DNA from: C-114 sp963719285
Lineage (GTDB): Bacteria > Chloroflexota > Limnocylindria > Limnocylindrales > CSP1-4
DNA length: 64,000 nucleotides
NCBI GenBank assembly: GCA_963719285.1
Contig: CAVRBO010000004.1
Coordinates: 930,001-994,000 of the forward strand
Reading direction: 5' to 3'
The first letter of the stretch is position 1. Every line of letters starts with the position of its first letter. Made by a program: the position numbers and the translations under genes. Below are positions 48,365 through 58,460 of this stretch, one piece after another. The notes beneath the pieces were generated by a model. It had not been told where the DNA came from and ran no database searches. It was given only the letters and a program-made list of their open reading frames with translations.

Positions 48365-50097
48365 GCGCGCCCCGCTATGCGGTCGGGGTGGACTTCGGCA
48401 CGGCCTCGGCCCGGGCGGTGCTGGTCGACCTGAGCGACGGCCGCGAGGTCGCCATGGACGTCCACGAGTATGCCAACGGGGTCATCGACGAGCGCCTCCC
48501 GGCGCCGGACGGGGACGTGGCGCTCGAGCCCGACTGGGCTCTCCAGGACCCGGAGGACTACCTCGAGACGTTCCGGCGGGCCGTGCCGCGGCTCGTCGCC
48601 CGGGCGGGCATCGAGCCGGGACAGGTCGTCGGGATCGGCATCGACTTCACATCCTGCACGATGCTGCCCACGACGGCGGACGGGACGCCGTTGTGCTTCC
48701 TCGATGCATTCCGCCGGGAACCGCACGCCTGGGTCAAGCTGTGGAAGCATCACGCCGCGCAACCCGAGGCCGACGACATCAACCGGGTCGCCGCCGAGAC
48801 GGGGCAGCCGTGGCTCGAGCGCTACGGCGGGAAGATCTCGTCCGAGTGGTTCTTCCCCAAGGCGCTCCAGATCCTGCGCGAGGCGCCGCACGTGTACCGG
48901 GCAGCGGACCGGCTCATCGAGGCAGCCGACTGGGCGGTCTGGCAGCTCACCGGCCGCGAGACGCGGAACAACTGCACGGCCGGGTACAAGGCGATCTGGT
49001 CGGCCGAGGACGGCTTCCCGGATCCGGCGTTCTTCGAGGCGCTCGAGCCGGGCTTCCGCGACGTGGTCGACGAGAAGATGTCGCGGACCATCGACCGCCT
49101 CGGCGATGCGGCCGGCCGGCTGAGCGACCGGGCCGCGGCCTGGACCGGCCTGCCCGCCGGGATCGCGGTCGCCGTGGCGAATGTGGATGCCCACGTCTCG
49201 GTGCCCGCGGCGGCGGTCACGGAACCCGGGACGATGGTCGCGATCATGGGCACGAGCATCTGCGACATCGTGCTCGCGGACAGCGACCCGGCCGTGCGCC
49301 GGCATGTGCGGCGTCGTGCGCGACGGCGCGATCCCCGGGCTGTATGCCTTCGAGGCCGGCCAGGCGTCGGTCGGCGACCTGTTCGGATGGTTCGTCGAGC
49401 ACGTGGTCCCGCCCGAGTACCACGAGCGGGCACGCGAGCTCGGCGTCTCCGTGCACGAGGTCCTCGAGGACGCGGCCGGCCGGCTGCGCCCCGGCGAGTC
49501 GGGGATCCTGGCCCTCGACTGGTGGAACGGCAATCGCTCGGTCCTCGTCGACGCGGACCTGTCCGGGTTGATCGTTGGGCTGACGGTCGCCACGGAAGCG
49601 CCGGAGATCTACCGCGCGCTGATCGAGGCGACCGCGTTCGGGACGCGGGTCATCGTCGAGGCGTTCCGGGCCGGTGGCGTGGTCGTCGACAGGATCGTCG
49701 CGTGCGGCGGACTGCCTGACCGGAATCCGACTCCTCATGCAGATCTACGCGGACGTCACGGGCCTGCCGATCCGCATCGCCGCGTCGAGCCAGACCCCGG
49801 CCGTCGGCGCCGCGATGTTCGCGGCGGTCGCCGCCGGCCCGGATGCCGGAGGCTACACGGACGATCCAGGCGGCGGCGCGCCGGATGGCCCACCTGCGCG
49901 ACGAGGTCTACCTGCCCGACGAGGCGAACCGGGCGACCTACGACGCGCTGTACGCCGAGTACGTGCGCCTCCACGACCTGTTCGGTCGAGGGCTGGATCC
50001 GGCGATGAAGCGACTCAAGCGGCTTCGCCTCGACGCCAAGGCGGCATCGGCGGCCATCCCCACGTCCGCCACCAGGACGGCGATCTCGTCCCGCTAG
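48361..50097 (+). pseudogene. araB: Ribulokinase AraB (FGGY family), frame broken three times
   Basis: GTG 48361 opens a ribulokinase: YAVGVDFGTASARAVLVDL, IGIDFTSCTMLPTTADGTPL, LEAADWAVWQLTGRE-like text and VANVDAHVSVPAAAVTEPG. The frame breaks at about 49300 (continues as GMCGVVRDGAIPGLYAFEAG), at about 49725 (continues LLMQIYADVTGLPIRIAASS) and at about 49860 (continues IQAAARRMAHLRDEVYLP). Each break fits one extra base. Read through, the protein would be close to the normal 560-580 residues, with the phosphate-binding and catalytic regions present. The first two operon genes are intact, so sequencing error is more likely than decay. Confidence 0.85.
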
Positions 50098-50127
50098 GAA
50101 CCTCCTCCTCTTAGCGGGGCGAGATCG
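50081..50127. terminator. Hairpin terminator of the ara operon
   Basis: A 16-bp stem with one wobble pair (50081-50096 with 50112-50127) that overlaps the corrected araB stop at 50095-50097. Loop of 15 bases, pyrimidine-rich. Confidence 0.75.
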
Positions 50128-50229
50128 TTCGTTCGACCAGTCGCCCGGGTCGGCCATCAGGCGGAGCGCGAACCGACCTCCGTACCGCCGCCTTCGGGCG
50201 ACCGCGCGCACCGGCGCCTGGAGGCGGGC

Positions 50230-50532
50230 TCAGTCCGGCTCCACCTCGACGTAGTGCTGGATATCGAACGCCTCGAGGTACTCGTCGAGCCCGGCGAAGT
50301 AGACCGGACGGGCCAGGAGGTCCCTGCCGCCCGCCCAGGCATACAGCGGGTCCATCCCCGGCCAGCGGGTGATGAACACGAATTCGTGGTCGACCGGTCC
50401 CGCCTGGGTCACGAGGCGGGCATCGATGATCCCCTCGACCTTGCGGGCTGCGACCAGCTTCTCGAGGGCCCGCACCCGGAAGTCGTACGCGTGTTCCTTG
50501 CGGACCCGGGCACGCAGGATGCGGACGATCAT
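50230..50532 (-). CDS. Antibiotic-biosynthesis-monooxygenase-like (ABM) domain protein
   Basis: A 100-residue protein with the ferredoxin-like ABM pattern: an opening MIVRILRARVRKEHAYDF strand/helix, HEFVFITRWPGMDPLYAWAG, and a closing HYVEVEPD strand. Such small dimeric proteins include heme- or quinol-degrading enzymes, but the key residues are not diagnostic here. ATG 50532 and a stand-alone position. Confidence 0.65.
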   Translation of the reverse strand: MIVRILRARVRKEHAYDFRVRALEKLVAARKVEGIIDARLVTQAGPVDHEFVFITRWPGMDPLYAWAGGRDLLARPVYFAGLDEYLEAFDIQHYVEVEPD

Positions 50533-50625
50533 CAGGACAGGGTACGGCGGGCGGCTGACGTGTGCCGCACCGCCCTGTTAGGCTCGGGGCTCGCCCGCCA
50601 GGCGGACCAGGAGACGAGACGACCC

Positions 50626-51144
50626 ATGGTGCGACGCGACGCGCGGATCATCGTCAGCGCCGACTCCACGATCGTCGAGGCGACCGACGCCGCCCTCGAG
50701 ATCCTCGGCCTGACCCTGGACGAGCTCCGTGCCCTCCCGCCCGGTGGGCTGTCGCTCGAGCAGGACCGCGCCGGTTCGGCCGAGTTCGCCGCCGCCTGGG
50801 CCGAGACCGGTCGCGGTTCGATCCTCGGGTCGGGGACCGCCCGCCTGCTCGACGGGCGGCTGCTCAGGGTCCGCTACTTCATCACGCCCCAGGCGGATGG
50901 GACCTACGAGATCATCCTCGAGCGGAGCGACGAATTGGTCGCCGAGCCACCCCGTGCGTACACCCTCGGGGCGGTTCTGTCGGCGTGGCGGGCGGCCGAG
51001 CGGGAGCTCGCCGCCCTTGCACCGGGCAGCCCGGAGTGGACGACCGTCCAGGCCGAGATGGAGCACTTCCGGACCGAGTACCAGCGGCTGGCGCGCGGCG
51101 AGCTCCAGCGCTACGCCGGATCGAGGGACTCGGGGGACGGCTGA
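50626..51144 (+). CDS. PAS-domain protein
   Basis: A 172-residue soluble protein. A PAS-like sensor domain fills the first two thirds (IIVSADSTIVEATDAALEIL, then LLDGRLLRVRYFITPQADGT). The C-terminal third is helical (VLSAWRAAERELAALAPGSP). No output domain follows, so it presumably signals through a partner protein. ATG 50626; no clear operon mates. Confidence 0.7.
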   Translation: MVRRDARIIVSADSTIVEATDAALEILGLTLDELRALPPGGLSLEQDRAGSAEFAAAWAETGRGSILGSGTARLLDGRLLRVRYFITPQADGTYEIILERSDELVAEPPRAYTLGAVLSAWRAAERELAALAPGSPEWTTVQAEMEHFRTEYQRLARGELQRYAGSRDSGDG

Positions 51145-51265
51145 CCCCATCTCGGGATCAATGACCCGCGGCGCGTTCTCTTGTTCCATCGGTCGTCATC
51201 GGTCGGCTCCTTCGGAAGGCGGGTGCGGCGGACCACCCACGGCGGTCCGCCGCCTCGGCGGATGG

Positions 51266-51499
51266 TCAGCGCGGCGTCCGTGCCGGCTCGTCCCTGGTCC
51301 ACTCGCTCGCGTCGCGCCGGACCGCGTCGCCGGCCTTGCCGACCTCGGTCCGGAGGTGGTCGCCGGCGTTCCCGAGGTCCTTGCGGATCTCGTCCCCGGC
51401 GTTGCCGATGTCGTCGCCGATATCGTGTCCGTCGAGGTCGCGGACCTGCTTCTTCGTCTCGGTCGCGATGTCGCGGCCGGCCTTCTTGATGTCGTCCAT
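51266..51499 (-). CDS. Small hydrophilic stress-type protein with short helical repeats
   Basis: A 77-residue, highly charged, helix-prone protein: MDDIKKAGRDIATETKKQVR, DIGDDIGNAGDEIRKDLGNA, then GDHLRTEVGKAGDAVRRDAS. The repeated pattern of about 11 residues (Gly-x-x-hydrophobic-charged) resembles late-embryogenesis/CsbD-like protective proteins. GGAGGTCC stands just before ATG 51499. Likely a desiccation or general stress protein; inference from composition. Confidence 0.65.
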   Translation of the reverse strand: MDDIKKAGRDIATETKKQVRDLDGHDIGDDIGNAGDEIRKDLGNAGDHLRTEVGKAGDAVRRDASEWTRDEPARTPR

Positions 51500-51811
51500 C
51501 GGGGACCTCCGGATCGTGTGGGGCGGACGTGGCGTCCGCCAGGCCCAAACGATGGTCGACCGGGAGTAACGGGCGTGGGAGACGGGCGGTCGCACACGTC
51601 GCAGGCGTATCGCAGTCGACCTGCCTGGCTCGGCCGTCACAGTGCGGGACGACCTCGAAGGGCATCGAACGGCGGGCGAGCGCTCGCGCGCTCAGCCTCC
51701 GGCCGCCAGCTCCCAGCGCACCAGTGAGCCCAGTGGGGGAGGTCGCGATGATGTGGCGGCCGGTCGCGACCATGTGGTGGCCGTTCGAGGCTCGGTGGCC
51801 AGGGCCGACCT
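51500..51811. other. Intergenic stretch, no gene recognised
   Basis: About 310 bases between the hydrophilic protein start and the iron-permease-like stop, both on the minus strand. It must hold the promoter of the former. I see no hairpin or gene here. Confidence 0.4.
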
Positions 51812-52243
51812 TCAGGAACCGCCGGCACCATCCGCCCCGGCGGTCGCACGCGGCTCCGGCCGGTCGTCGGGGACGAGCTCGTGGAGCTCCCGCTCGTGCG
51901 CCTCGACCTCCGCCTCGGTCGCGCTCTCGGCGACGATGAACTCGTTCCGGGCCGTCTGCGTGGCCCGGATGATCTCGTCGAGCTTGAGGTGGATGGCCCG
52001 CGCATCGCGGCCCTGGCTGTTCTGGATGACGAAGACCATCCAGAACGTGATGACCGTCGTCGACGTGTTGATGACCAGCTGCCAGCTGTCGGAGAACCCG
52101 AAGATGGGGCCGGACACCGCCCACACGAGGACCACGACGACCGACAGCACGACCGCCTGGATCGATCCCAGCGCGCGCGTCGCGCCGTCGGCGAGCCGGT
52201 TGAACCGGTCGCGCGTCGTCAAGGGCCGGCCGTCGGCCGTCAC
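51812..52243 (-). CDS. Low-affinity iron permease family protein
   Basis: A 143-residue protein with two or three membrane helices: IQAVVLSVVVVLVWAVSGPI and INTSTTVITFWMVFVIQNSQ, followed by GRDARAIHLKLDEIIRATQ, the signature of the Fet4-like low-affinity iron permease family in bacteria. A charged C-terminal tail follows. Bacterial members are not proven iron transporters. The ATG overlaps the stop of the upstream gene by four bases. Confidence 0.85.
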   Translation of the reverse strand: MTADGRPLTTRDRFNRLADGATRALGSIQAVVLSVVVVLVWAVSGPIFGFSDSWQLVINTSTTVITFWMVFVIQNSQGRDARAIHLKLDEIIRATQTARNEFIVAESATEAEVEAHERELHELVPDDRPEPRATAGADGAGGS

Positions 52244-52509
52244 GACCCGGGCCTGGTGGTTCGGGTGGTCTTGGCGATAGCGTCATCCTGGGCGACGTGG
52301 ATCCCATGACGACGTGCGGCGGCGAGGATACGGCGCCTGGCCTGTTCCTTGGCTGGCCTCGATTCGAATTCGGTCTGGTTCCAGCGTGCGATCGCGTTCC
52401 TGACATGGGCCTCGTCGTGGATCGGCAGGTGCCGCTCCCCGGCGCGGTCCACGTAGGCGAACCGATCCGTCGAAAGGCGGTCGCGAGCGGCCGTGTCGAG
52501 CTCTGGCAT
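52240..52509 (-). CDS. Conserved hypothetical protein (small, DUF6582-like)
   Basis: An 89-residue protein with the RLSTDRFAYVDRAGERHLPI and EAHVRNAIARWNQTEFESRP motifs found in small uncharacterised proteins, often in the N-terminal part of phage head or minor structural proteins, from memory. It ends with basic residues. Coupled by ATGA to the iron-permease-like gene. Function unknown. Confidence 0.65.
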   Translation of the reverse strand: MPELDTAARDRLSTDRFAYVDRAGERHLPIHDEAHVRNAIARWNQTEFESRPAKEQARRRILAAARRHGIHVAQDDAIAKTTRTTRPGS

Positions 52510-52674
52510 GGGGCGGCCTCCTGAGGTCGGTCACCGCTTCGTGCGGATCGATCACGACGGTAGGCCGGACCACCTCAAGGGTGCCCTCGTCACGACCCGC
52601 GAGACATCGCGGGAGCCTCGCAGATCGCGCGGGGCAGAACGCGCTTGCCCCGACGCGGCGAGTGCGTCGCCGGC

Positions 52675-53451
52675 TCAGATCGCGGCGGGCTCCGGAGCGC
52701 CGATCAGGCCGCTCTCTTCGCGTGTCCCCGCGAGCGGGTCGGTCGGTGGCGGCCCGGCGGCCGGGTCGACATCGAGCAGGTAGCCGATGCCCTGGAAGGT
52801 CTTGATCCGACCCGGCTCGCCGGGCTCCGCACCGAGCTTGCGCCGAACGCGACTGACCCACACGCGCAGGTACTGAAGATCGTCCCGGTACTCCGGCCCC
52901 CAGACTTTCGTCAGGAGCTCCGTGTGCAGGACGACCTTGCCGGCGTTGGCCGCCAGGTGCTGGAGGAGGAGCCACTCCGTCCGCGAGAACTGGACCAGCT
53001 GGGACCCGCGGCTGACGATCCGGCGCTCCAGGTCGATCTCGACGTCGTCGAACGCGATGATCCCCTGGCCCGGCGTGGCACCGGACGAGCGCCGGATGAC
53101 CGAGCGGACGCGCGCCGCGAGCTCATCGGGATGGAACGGCTTGGCGACATAGTCGTCGGCGCCGAGATCGAGGCCCTTGGCCTTGTCGGACGTGGAACCC
53201 TTGGCCGTGAGCAGGATCACGGCCACCGGCCGTCGCTCTCGGAGCTGCTGCATCACCTCGATACCGTCGACGTCGGGCATGACGATGTCGAGGAGCACCA
53301 CATCGGGCCGGAACTCCTCGGCCTTGCGCAGGGCTTCTTCGCCGCTGCCGGCCGTGACGACCCGGAATCCCTCTTCCTGAAGGGCGATCGAGACGAGCTT
53401 GGTGATCCGCGGCTCGTCGTCCGCGACGAGGACCAGGGGCTTCGTGCTCAT
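52675..53451 (-). CDS. OmpR-family response regulator
   Basis: A 258-residue regulator. Receiver with LVLVADDEPRITKLVSIALQ, DVVLLDIVMPDVDGIEVMQQ and DDYVAKPFHPDEL; winged helix with QFSRTEWLLLQHLAANAG, VWVSRVRRKLGAEPG and FQGIGYLLDVDP, KdpE-like. ATG 53451 follows a purine-rich GGAGGTCG. Upstream on the same strand lies the frameshifted kinase 53646-55366, its probable partner. Confidence 0.9.
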   Translation of the reverse strand: MSTKPLVLVADDEPRITKLVSIALQEEGFRVVTAGSGEEALRKAEEFRPDVVLLDIVMPDVDGIEVMQQLRERRPVAVILLTAKGSTSDKAKGLDLGADDYVAKPFHPDELAARVRSVIRRSSGATPGQGIIAFDDVEIDLERRIVSRGSQLVQFSRTEWLLLQHLAANAGKVVLHTELLTKVWGPEYRDDLQYLRVWVSRVRRKLGAEPGEPGRIKTFQGIGYLLDVDPAAGPPPTDPLAGTREESGLIGAPEPAAI

Positions 53452-53645
53452 GTCGACCTCCTGCCGGGTTCGATGCCAGCCCTGCCGGCCTCGCCGCGAT
53501 GACCATCGTGCGGCGTACGCGCCCGGCCGTCCAGCCGCACGGTGGCCCGATCGTGACCCGCCGGATGTCACAGCCGTGCGATCGTTACGGCAGCCCGACA
53601 TTGCAGAAGTCTTGCGATGGCCGAACCCGCGGTCGCGCGTCCCGA

Positions 53646-55366
53646 TCAGGGGTCGTCGTCGACCAGGACGGGCAGCGAGAACCCGAATTCCGCTCCGCCC
53701 TCCGGTCGCGCCAGGGCCCAGATCCGCCCGCCCATCGCCTCCACCAGCGCGCGGCAGGCGAACAGCCCGATCCCGGCACCGGCCGACTGGGCGGCGGTCG
53801 CGGGTGACCGGTAGAACAGCTCGAAGAGGCGATCAACCTCGTCGCTCGCGATGCCCGGACCCTCATCGAGTACCAGGACGTGCACGAAGTCATGGTGGAG
53901 TTCGGCGCGGACGGTGATCGTCGCTCCGTCCGGACTGTACTTGGCCGCGTTGCCGACGAGGTTGCGCACGACCTGCTCGACGTAGGTCGGGTCCGCCGAG
54001 ACCGTGGGCAGGCCCCCGGCGATCGCAAGTTCGAAGGTCTTGCCGGGCCAGCGCATCCCTTCCGATCCGACGAAGCCGTCCAGGAGATGCTGGACGAGGA
54101 CCGGATCGGCACCGACCGACAGGGTGCCGCGCTCCGCCCGGGCGAGGACCAGCAGGTCCTCGACCAGCCGATGGAGGCGCTCGGCTTCCGCTCCGATGTC
54201 CGCCGAGACCTCGCGGCGAGCCTCATCCGACAGGCCGGGCCGGGTGAGGACCCGGGCGCCACCGTAGATCGTCGTGATCGGCGTGCGAAGTTCGTGGGAC
54301 AGGATCCCGAGGAACGCGTCACGCACCTGCTGCGCCACCCTCGCCGCGGTCACGTCGCGCATGATCAGGATCGTGGCCGCCCGCTCGTCGGTCGCGCCGC
54401 CGCCATCGGGTCCGAGCGGTCCGGAGTCCAGGCCGGCCGTGACCGGGACAGGATACGTCGTCAGCTCGAGCCAGTCGCCGGTCGCATGGAGTTGCAGTTC
54501 GACCGGGCCCTGGCGGTCGGATCGATCGAGCGATGGGGCCCCGTCGGCACTGGCGAACCGGGCGCGGATGTCGTCATACGACTCCAGTCGCTCGGCGCCG
54601 AGCAGGGATCGGGCGGCCTGGTTCGCCAGGCGCACCCGGCCCTGCCGGTCGCACACGATCACGGGCTCACCGAGCGCGTCGATCACCGTCGCAAGCTCCG
54701 CGGCGGTGGACCGTTCCGCGCGAACCGCCTCGCGCAGGACGTCGTTGAGGCGCTGGGTGTCGTCCCACAGGCGTGTCCGCTCGAGGGCCTGCGCGCAGGC
54801 GTGCGACATCGTGCGCAGGAACGTGCGGTCCGTCCGGTCGAACCGGCGGGTCCCGGCGAATCGGACCCCCAGGGCTCCGATCGACCGTCCTTCGAGGACG
54901 AGAGGCACGCAGGCGAGGCCGCCGACCACAAATCCCGGGCCCGGGATCGCTCGAGGAAGCGCCGCCGGACGCCGGCATCGGACTCGACGAGGATCGGGCG
55001 ACCCGTCCGGGCCGCCTCCGTGATCGGCAGCCCTGCGTCCAGCGGCCAGCGCTCGAGCGATGCCTGGACGGCCTCGGAGTAGCCGCGTGAGCCGATGTTT
55101 ACCAGGCGGTCGCCGTCGATGAGGCCCACGATCGCCGTGCGGCCACCCAGCCAGCCGATGAGTTCGCCGGTCACGATGTCCGCGACCTCGGGCGCGCTGA
55201 TCGCGCCGGACAGGGCGTCCGCCACCCGAAGGAGGCGACGCAACGTTTCCTCGGCCCGATCGCGCTCGATCCCGTGCGGCGTGACCGCGTCGTGGTCCAG
55301 CGAATGGGCTCGCTCGAGCCTCGGGGTCGCGTCGCCCATCGGGGCTCGCTCGTGGGCTGCCGGCAT
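53646..55366 (-). pseudogene. GAF-PAS sensor histidine kinase, one frameshift
   Basis: From ATG 55366 (MPAAHERAPMGDATPRLERA; an alternative start is 55339) a GAF domain runs (ALSGAISAPEVADIVTGELI, VNIGSRGYSEAVQASLER) until about 54940. The frame there shifts and continues FVVGGLACVPLVLEGRSIGA. A PAS domain follows (DALGEPVIVCDRQGRVRLAN), then HisKA (GILSHELRTPITTIYGGARV) and HATPase (NLVGNAAKYSP, DEGPGIASDEVDRLFELF, GIGLFACRALVEAMGG). One missing G in a GGG run restores it. About 570 residues when corrected; soluble, partner of the downstream regulator. Confidence 0.85.
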
Positions 55367-55578
55367 CCCCCGATGGTGCCACGGACGCGGTCCGGTCCGC
55401 GCGCGCTCGCGGTCCGATCGGCTTGCAGCCGCGTGACAGACCGGGACCAATGGGCGGGCTCCGGGTTTCTGCAGCATCGCTGTAATGGCCGCCCGCCACC
55501 TGGTGGTCGAACAGCAAGGCCCGCACCGGCACGCTGCGCCGTACGCCATCGGCGAATCAGCCCACCAGGAGGATCCCC

Positions 55579-55873
55579 ATGACCGACCGCCAGACGATCG
55601 AGCGCACGACCGTGACCGAAAACGGCCACGAAGCGCACGAGGTCATCGAGAAGGTCGACGCCCCGGGCGTTCCGGACCACGGCGATGAGCAGGTCGGCGG
55701 CGCTGTGGTCGGCGGCCTCGGCGGCGCGCTCGATCGGCGGCGTTGTCGGCGGTCCGGTGGGCGCGGTCATCGGCGGAGCGATCGGCGCCGCCTCTGGCGC
55801 GACCGCCGGGCTCATCGACGAAGCCGACGCCGACCCCGACATCGTGGTCGAACACGAAGAGCGGCGCGGCTAG
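55579..55873 (+). pseudogene. Glycine-zipper protein, one frameshift
   Basis: ATG 55579 with AGGAGG upstream opens MTDRQTIERTTVTENGHEAH. After GGAVVGGLGGA (about 55725-55735) the frame shifts by one base and continues IGGVVGGPVGAVIGGAIGAA, ending DADPDIVVEHEERRG. The Gly-x3-Gly stretch is a glycine-zipper membrane segment. About 97 residues when corrected; probably an envelope or stress protein, as its neighbour is. Confidence 0.7.
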
Positions 55874-55919
55874 GCCCGCTCCCGACCATCCCCCATCCCC
55901 TGCAGAAGGAGTCAATGAC

Positions 55920-56180
55920 ATGGGTCTCGTGGCCTGGATCGTCCTCGGGGCGATCGCCGGTTTCATCGCGAACATGATCTACGGCGGCAACGAGGGCGTG
56001 ATCGGCACGATCCTCCTCGGCATCGTCGGGGCCGTCGTCGGCGGTTTCCTCGCTGGCACCGTGCTCAAGGTGGCCGACGTCACCGGTCTCGATGTCGAGA
56101 GCATCGCCGTCAGCGTCGTCGGCGCGATCATCGTGCTCGCCGTCGCCCGAGCGTTCAGCGGCCGCCGCGTGGCGGTCTGA
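55920..56180 (+). CDS. GlsB/YeaQ/YmgE-family stress membrane protein
   Basis: An 86-residue protein with three membrane helices: MGLVAWIVLGAIAGFIANMI, then GVIGTILLGIVGAVVGGFLA and SIAVSVVGAIIVLAVARAFS. This is the transglycosylase-associated/GlsB stress family. AAGGAG stands ten bases before ATG 55920. Intact although its neighbours on both sides are frameshifted. Confidence 0.92.
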   Translation: MGLVAWIVLGAIAGFIANMIYGGNEGVIGTILLGIVGAVVGGFLAGTVLKVADVTGLDVESIAVSVVGAIIVLAVARAFSGRRVAV

Positions 56181-56211
56181 CCGCCCGGCCCCCGGCCGGT
56201 CTTCACGTCCC

Positions 56212-56239
56212 CGGCGCTCGCGGGAACTCGCGAGCGCCG
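56212..56239 (+). terminator. Hairpin terminator after GlsB-like gene
   Basis: A perfect 11-bp stem (56212-56222 with 56229-56239, six-base loop), followed by TTCC, 30 bases after the stop. Confidence 0.75.
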
Positions 56240-56406
56240 TTCCATGCCCGTCAGCCGGGCACGCCGGCGGCCCATGTCTCGCGGCCGGACATGGCAGCTT
56301 CTTGCGCGGCGCCGGGGTGGTGGTCATCCGGTCGACGGCGCGGTACGGTGACGCGGACGGACCGTCCGGCCGATCGTTGGATCCGGCCCACCACGAGGAG
56401 GAGCTG

Positions 56407-57504
56407 ATGGACGGGGCGATCGGGCCGTGGGCCCGCCGAGGGGCCGGGTTCGCGCTTGGTGTCCTGGTCGTGGTGGCTCTCGTCGTCGCTCTGGTGGTGA
56501 CACCCGGCTCGTGGCGCTCGTCTTCATCGCGATCCTGCTCGCGTCGGCCATCGCGCCGCTCGTGGACCAGCTTCGGATCAAGGGGCCGTTCGGCAGCGCG
56601 ACGTCCGCCGGCCTGCTGTTCCTGCGGCGCGGCCATCATCGCGGTCGTCGTGGGCACTCGTGGTCGCGACGGCGCTCTCCCAGATCAGGGAGATCGGCGA
56701 GCGGGTGCCCGCGATGATCAAGTCGGCCAAGCGCCTCGGCGAGCTCGAGCCGCGCGCTCCCCGCCGCGGCCGGCGCGCTGCTCGATGCGCTCGATCGGCT
56801 TCGTCCGGAGGGGCCCGGCGCCCACGGCGGACCAGGTCATCTTGGCCGGCATGACGATCGCCGAGATCCTCGCGGCCATCATCACGGTCATCACGCTCAT
56901 CTACTTCTGGCTCCTCGAGCGCGCGCGCCTCCAGCGGTTCGTGCTGGCGTTCCTGCCCCTCGACCGGCGCGGGGGGGCGCGAGAGGCGTGGAACGACGTC
57001 GAGGACGCTGCTGGGCCGGTGGGTCCGCGCGCAGCTCGTCCTGATGGCGCTGATGGGCGTCGCGACGGGCGTCGCCTACACGATCCTCGGCGTCCCGGGT
57101 GCGCTCGTCCTGGGCCTCATCGCCGGCCTCTTCGAGATCGTCCCGATCGTCGGCCCGCTGCTGGGCGCCGTGCCGGCCCTGGTCGTGGCGGCGACGGTCC
57201 GGCCCGAGCTCATCCTCGCGGTCGCCGTCGTCTACGCGATCGTCCAGATCGCGGAGTCGAACATCGTGGTGCCGATCGTCATGCGCAACACGATCGGCCT
57301 GTCGCCGTTCATCGTGCTCGTGAGCCTCCTGCTCGGCGCGGGACTCGGCGGCCTGCTCGGCGCATTCCTGGCGATCCCGATCGCCGCGTCGGCCGAGATC
57401 ATCCTGGAGCGCCTCCAGAAGCGCGGACCCCGGTCGGGCTGGAGCCGGCGCCCGCGACCGACGACGCGGCCGGGGCGGCCGCAGGACCGGCCCCGGCCAC
57501 CTGA
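56407..57504 (+). pseudogene. AI-2E/PerM-family membrane transporter, several frameshifts
   Basis: ATG 56407 opens MDGAIGPWARRGAGFALGVL. Family text then jumps between frames: ALVFIAILLASAIAPLVDQL, SQIREIGERVPAMIKSAKRL, MTIAEILAAIITVITLIYFW, and MALMGVATGVAYTILGVPGA with GLFEIVPIVGPLLGAVPALV near the end. At least five breaks are needed. The last part most likely returns to the frame ending EPAPATDDAAGAAAGPAPAT at 57504. Corrected size would be about 360 residues with eight helices. PerM/AI-2E members export small molecules or exchange sodium and protons; the substrate is unknown. Confidence 0.75.
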
Positions 57505-57517
57505 CAACGAGAAAGAA

Positions 57518-57548
57518 AAGCTCGGAGCGGATCGCACGCTCCGAGCTT
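57518..57548 (+). terminator. Hairpin terminator after AI-2E family gene
   Basis: A perfect 12-bp stem (57518-57529 with 57537-57548, seven-base loop) 14 bases after the presumed stop at 57504, which supports that stop rather than the later one at 57551-57553. Confidence 0.75.
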
Positions 57549-57686
57549 GTTGAAGGTCCGATGGATCGGGTCCGTTCTCCGCGTCCCCGATGGCCCACCA
57601 GCCGGTCTGAACGGTAGGGCCGGTGACGCCGCAGGACGATCGCCGGACCGCCCGGCGGCATTGCACCGACATCGCAGCAGCGTCGC

Positions 57687-57940
57687 CTAGGACGCGTTCG
57701 GCTCGGCCGCCTGAGTGGGCGCCGCCGGCGTCGAGTCGCCACCGGCCGGCTGGCTCGTGGTCGTCCCGCCCCCGCCTGCCGGCGTCGTCTTCGAGCCGGG
57801 CTTCCGAGCAGGACGATGGCCAGCCCCACGACGACGATGGCCACGAGCGCGATCGCGACGATCATCGCCATGCTGTTGTTGGTGCGGCTCGGCCGCTCGA
57901 TAATCACTTCACGGGTGTCGCGCTGGTATGGGCCACTCAT
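57687..57940 (-). pseudogene. Small single-helix membrane protein, one frameshift
   Basis: ATG 57940, with GAGGTG upstream, opens MSGPYQRDTREVIIERPSRT followed by one helix (MAMIVAIALVAIVVVGLAIV). Near 57800 a shift of one base turns an Arg-rich readout into a natural low-complexity tail (KPGSKTTPAGGGGTTTSQPA) that stops at 57689-57687. About 84 residues when corrected. Function unknown; the extracellular or cytoplasmic tail is Thr/Ala/Pro-rich. Confidence 0.6.
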
Positions 57941-58242
57941 GGTTCACCTCTTCCTTGGGGAAACGGTCGACCCGACCCGGACGGCCGGGCGTTCCGCTCG
58001 AGTGCGGATTCACCGCGTCCGACCGCTCGGGGGCCAGGGCGGGACGCTCCCAAGACTGCGGGCGGTGGGGTTGCGCGGACCACGGCGCCAGGCCGCGCCG
58101 GCTTGCGGATGCGTGGCGTTCCAGATCCGGCTCGCACCTGCAAGATGGTTGCAGCGCGCAGGTCGGTGCGGACGCCCTTCCTGTGCGCCCGCGAACGCGA
58201 GGAACGACCCTGCCAACGCACCCGCCACGTGAGGAGACAGCC
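57941..58242. other. Intergenic divergent region, no gene recognised
   Basis: About 300 bases between two divergent small genes; it must contain both promoters. I see no strong hairpin or convincing frame. Confidence 0.4.
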
Positions 58243-58416
58243 ATGCCCGAAGACACACCCAAGAGCCCCGCGATCCCACCGGGGATGCGCGAGGTCGTCG
58301 AGGGCCCGATCGGGAGCGCTCGGATCACGGACCCGGCGACGAGGGACTCGAAGAAACCTGAGCGCGAACCATTCCCTGCGATCGATCCTGACGCCGCCGA
58401 GTCGGACGAGGACTGA
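58243..58416 (+). CDS. Hypothetical 57-residue acidic protein
   Basis: A short proline- and charge-rich protein (MPEDTPKSPAIPPGMREVVE, ending DPDAAESDED) with no membrane segment, probably disordered. GAGGAG stands before ATG 58243. Function unknown. Confidence 0.55.
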   Translation: MPEDTPKSPAIPPGMREVVEGPIGSARITDPATRDSKKPEREPFPAIDPDAAESDED

Positions 58417-58460
58417 CAGGGCGAGCCGGACGACATCGTCCGACCACCTGCCACGGATTT

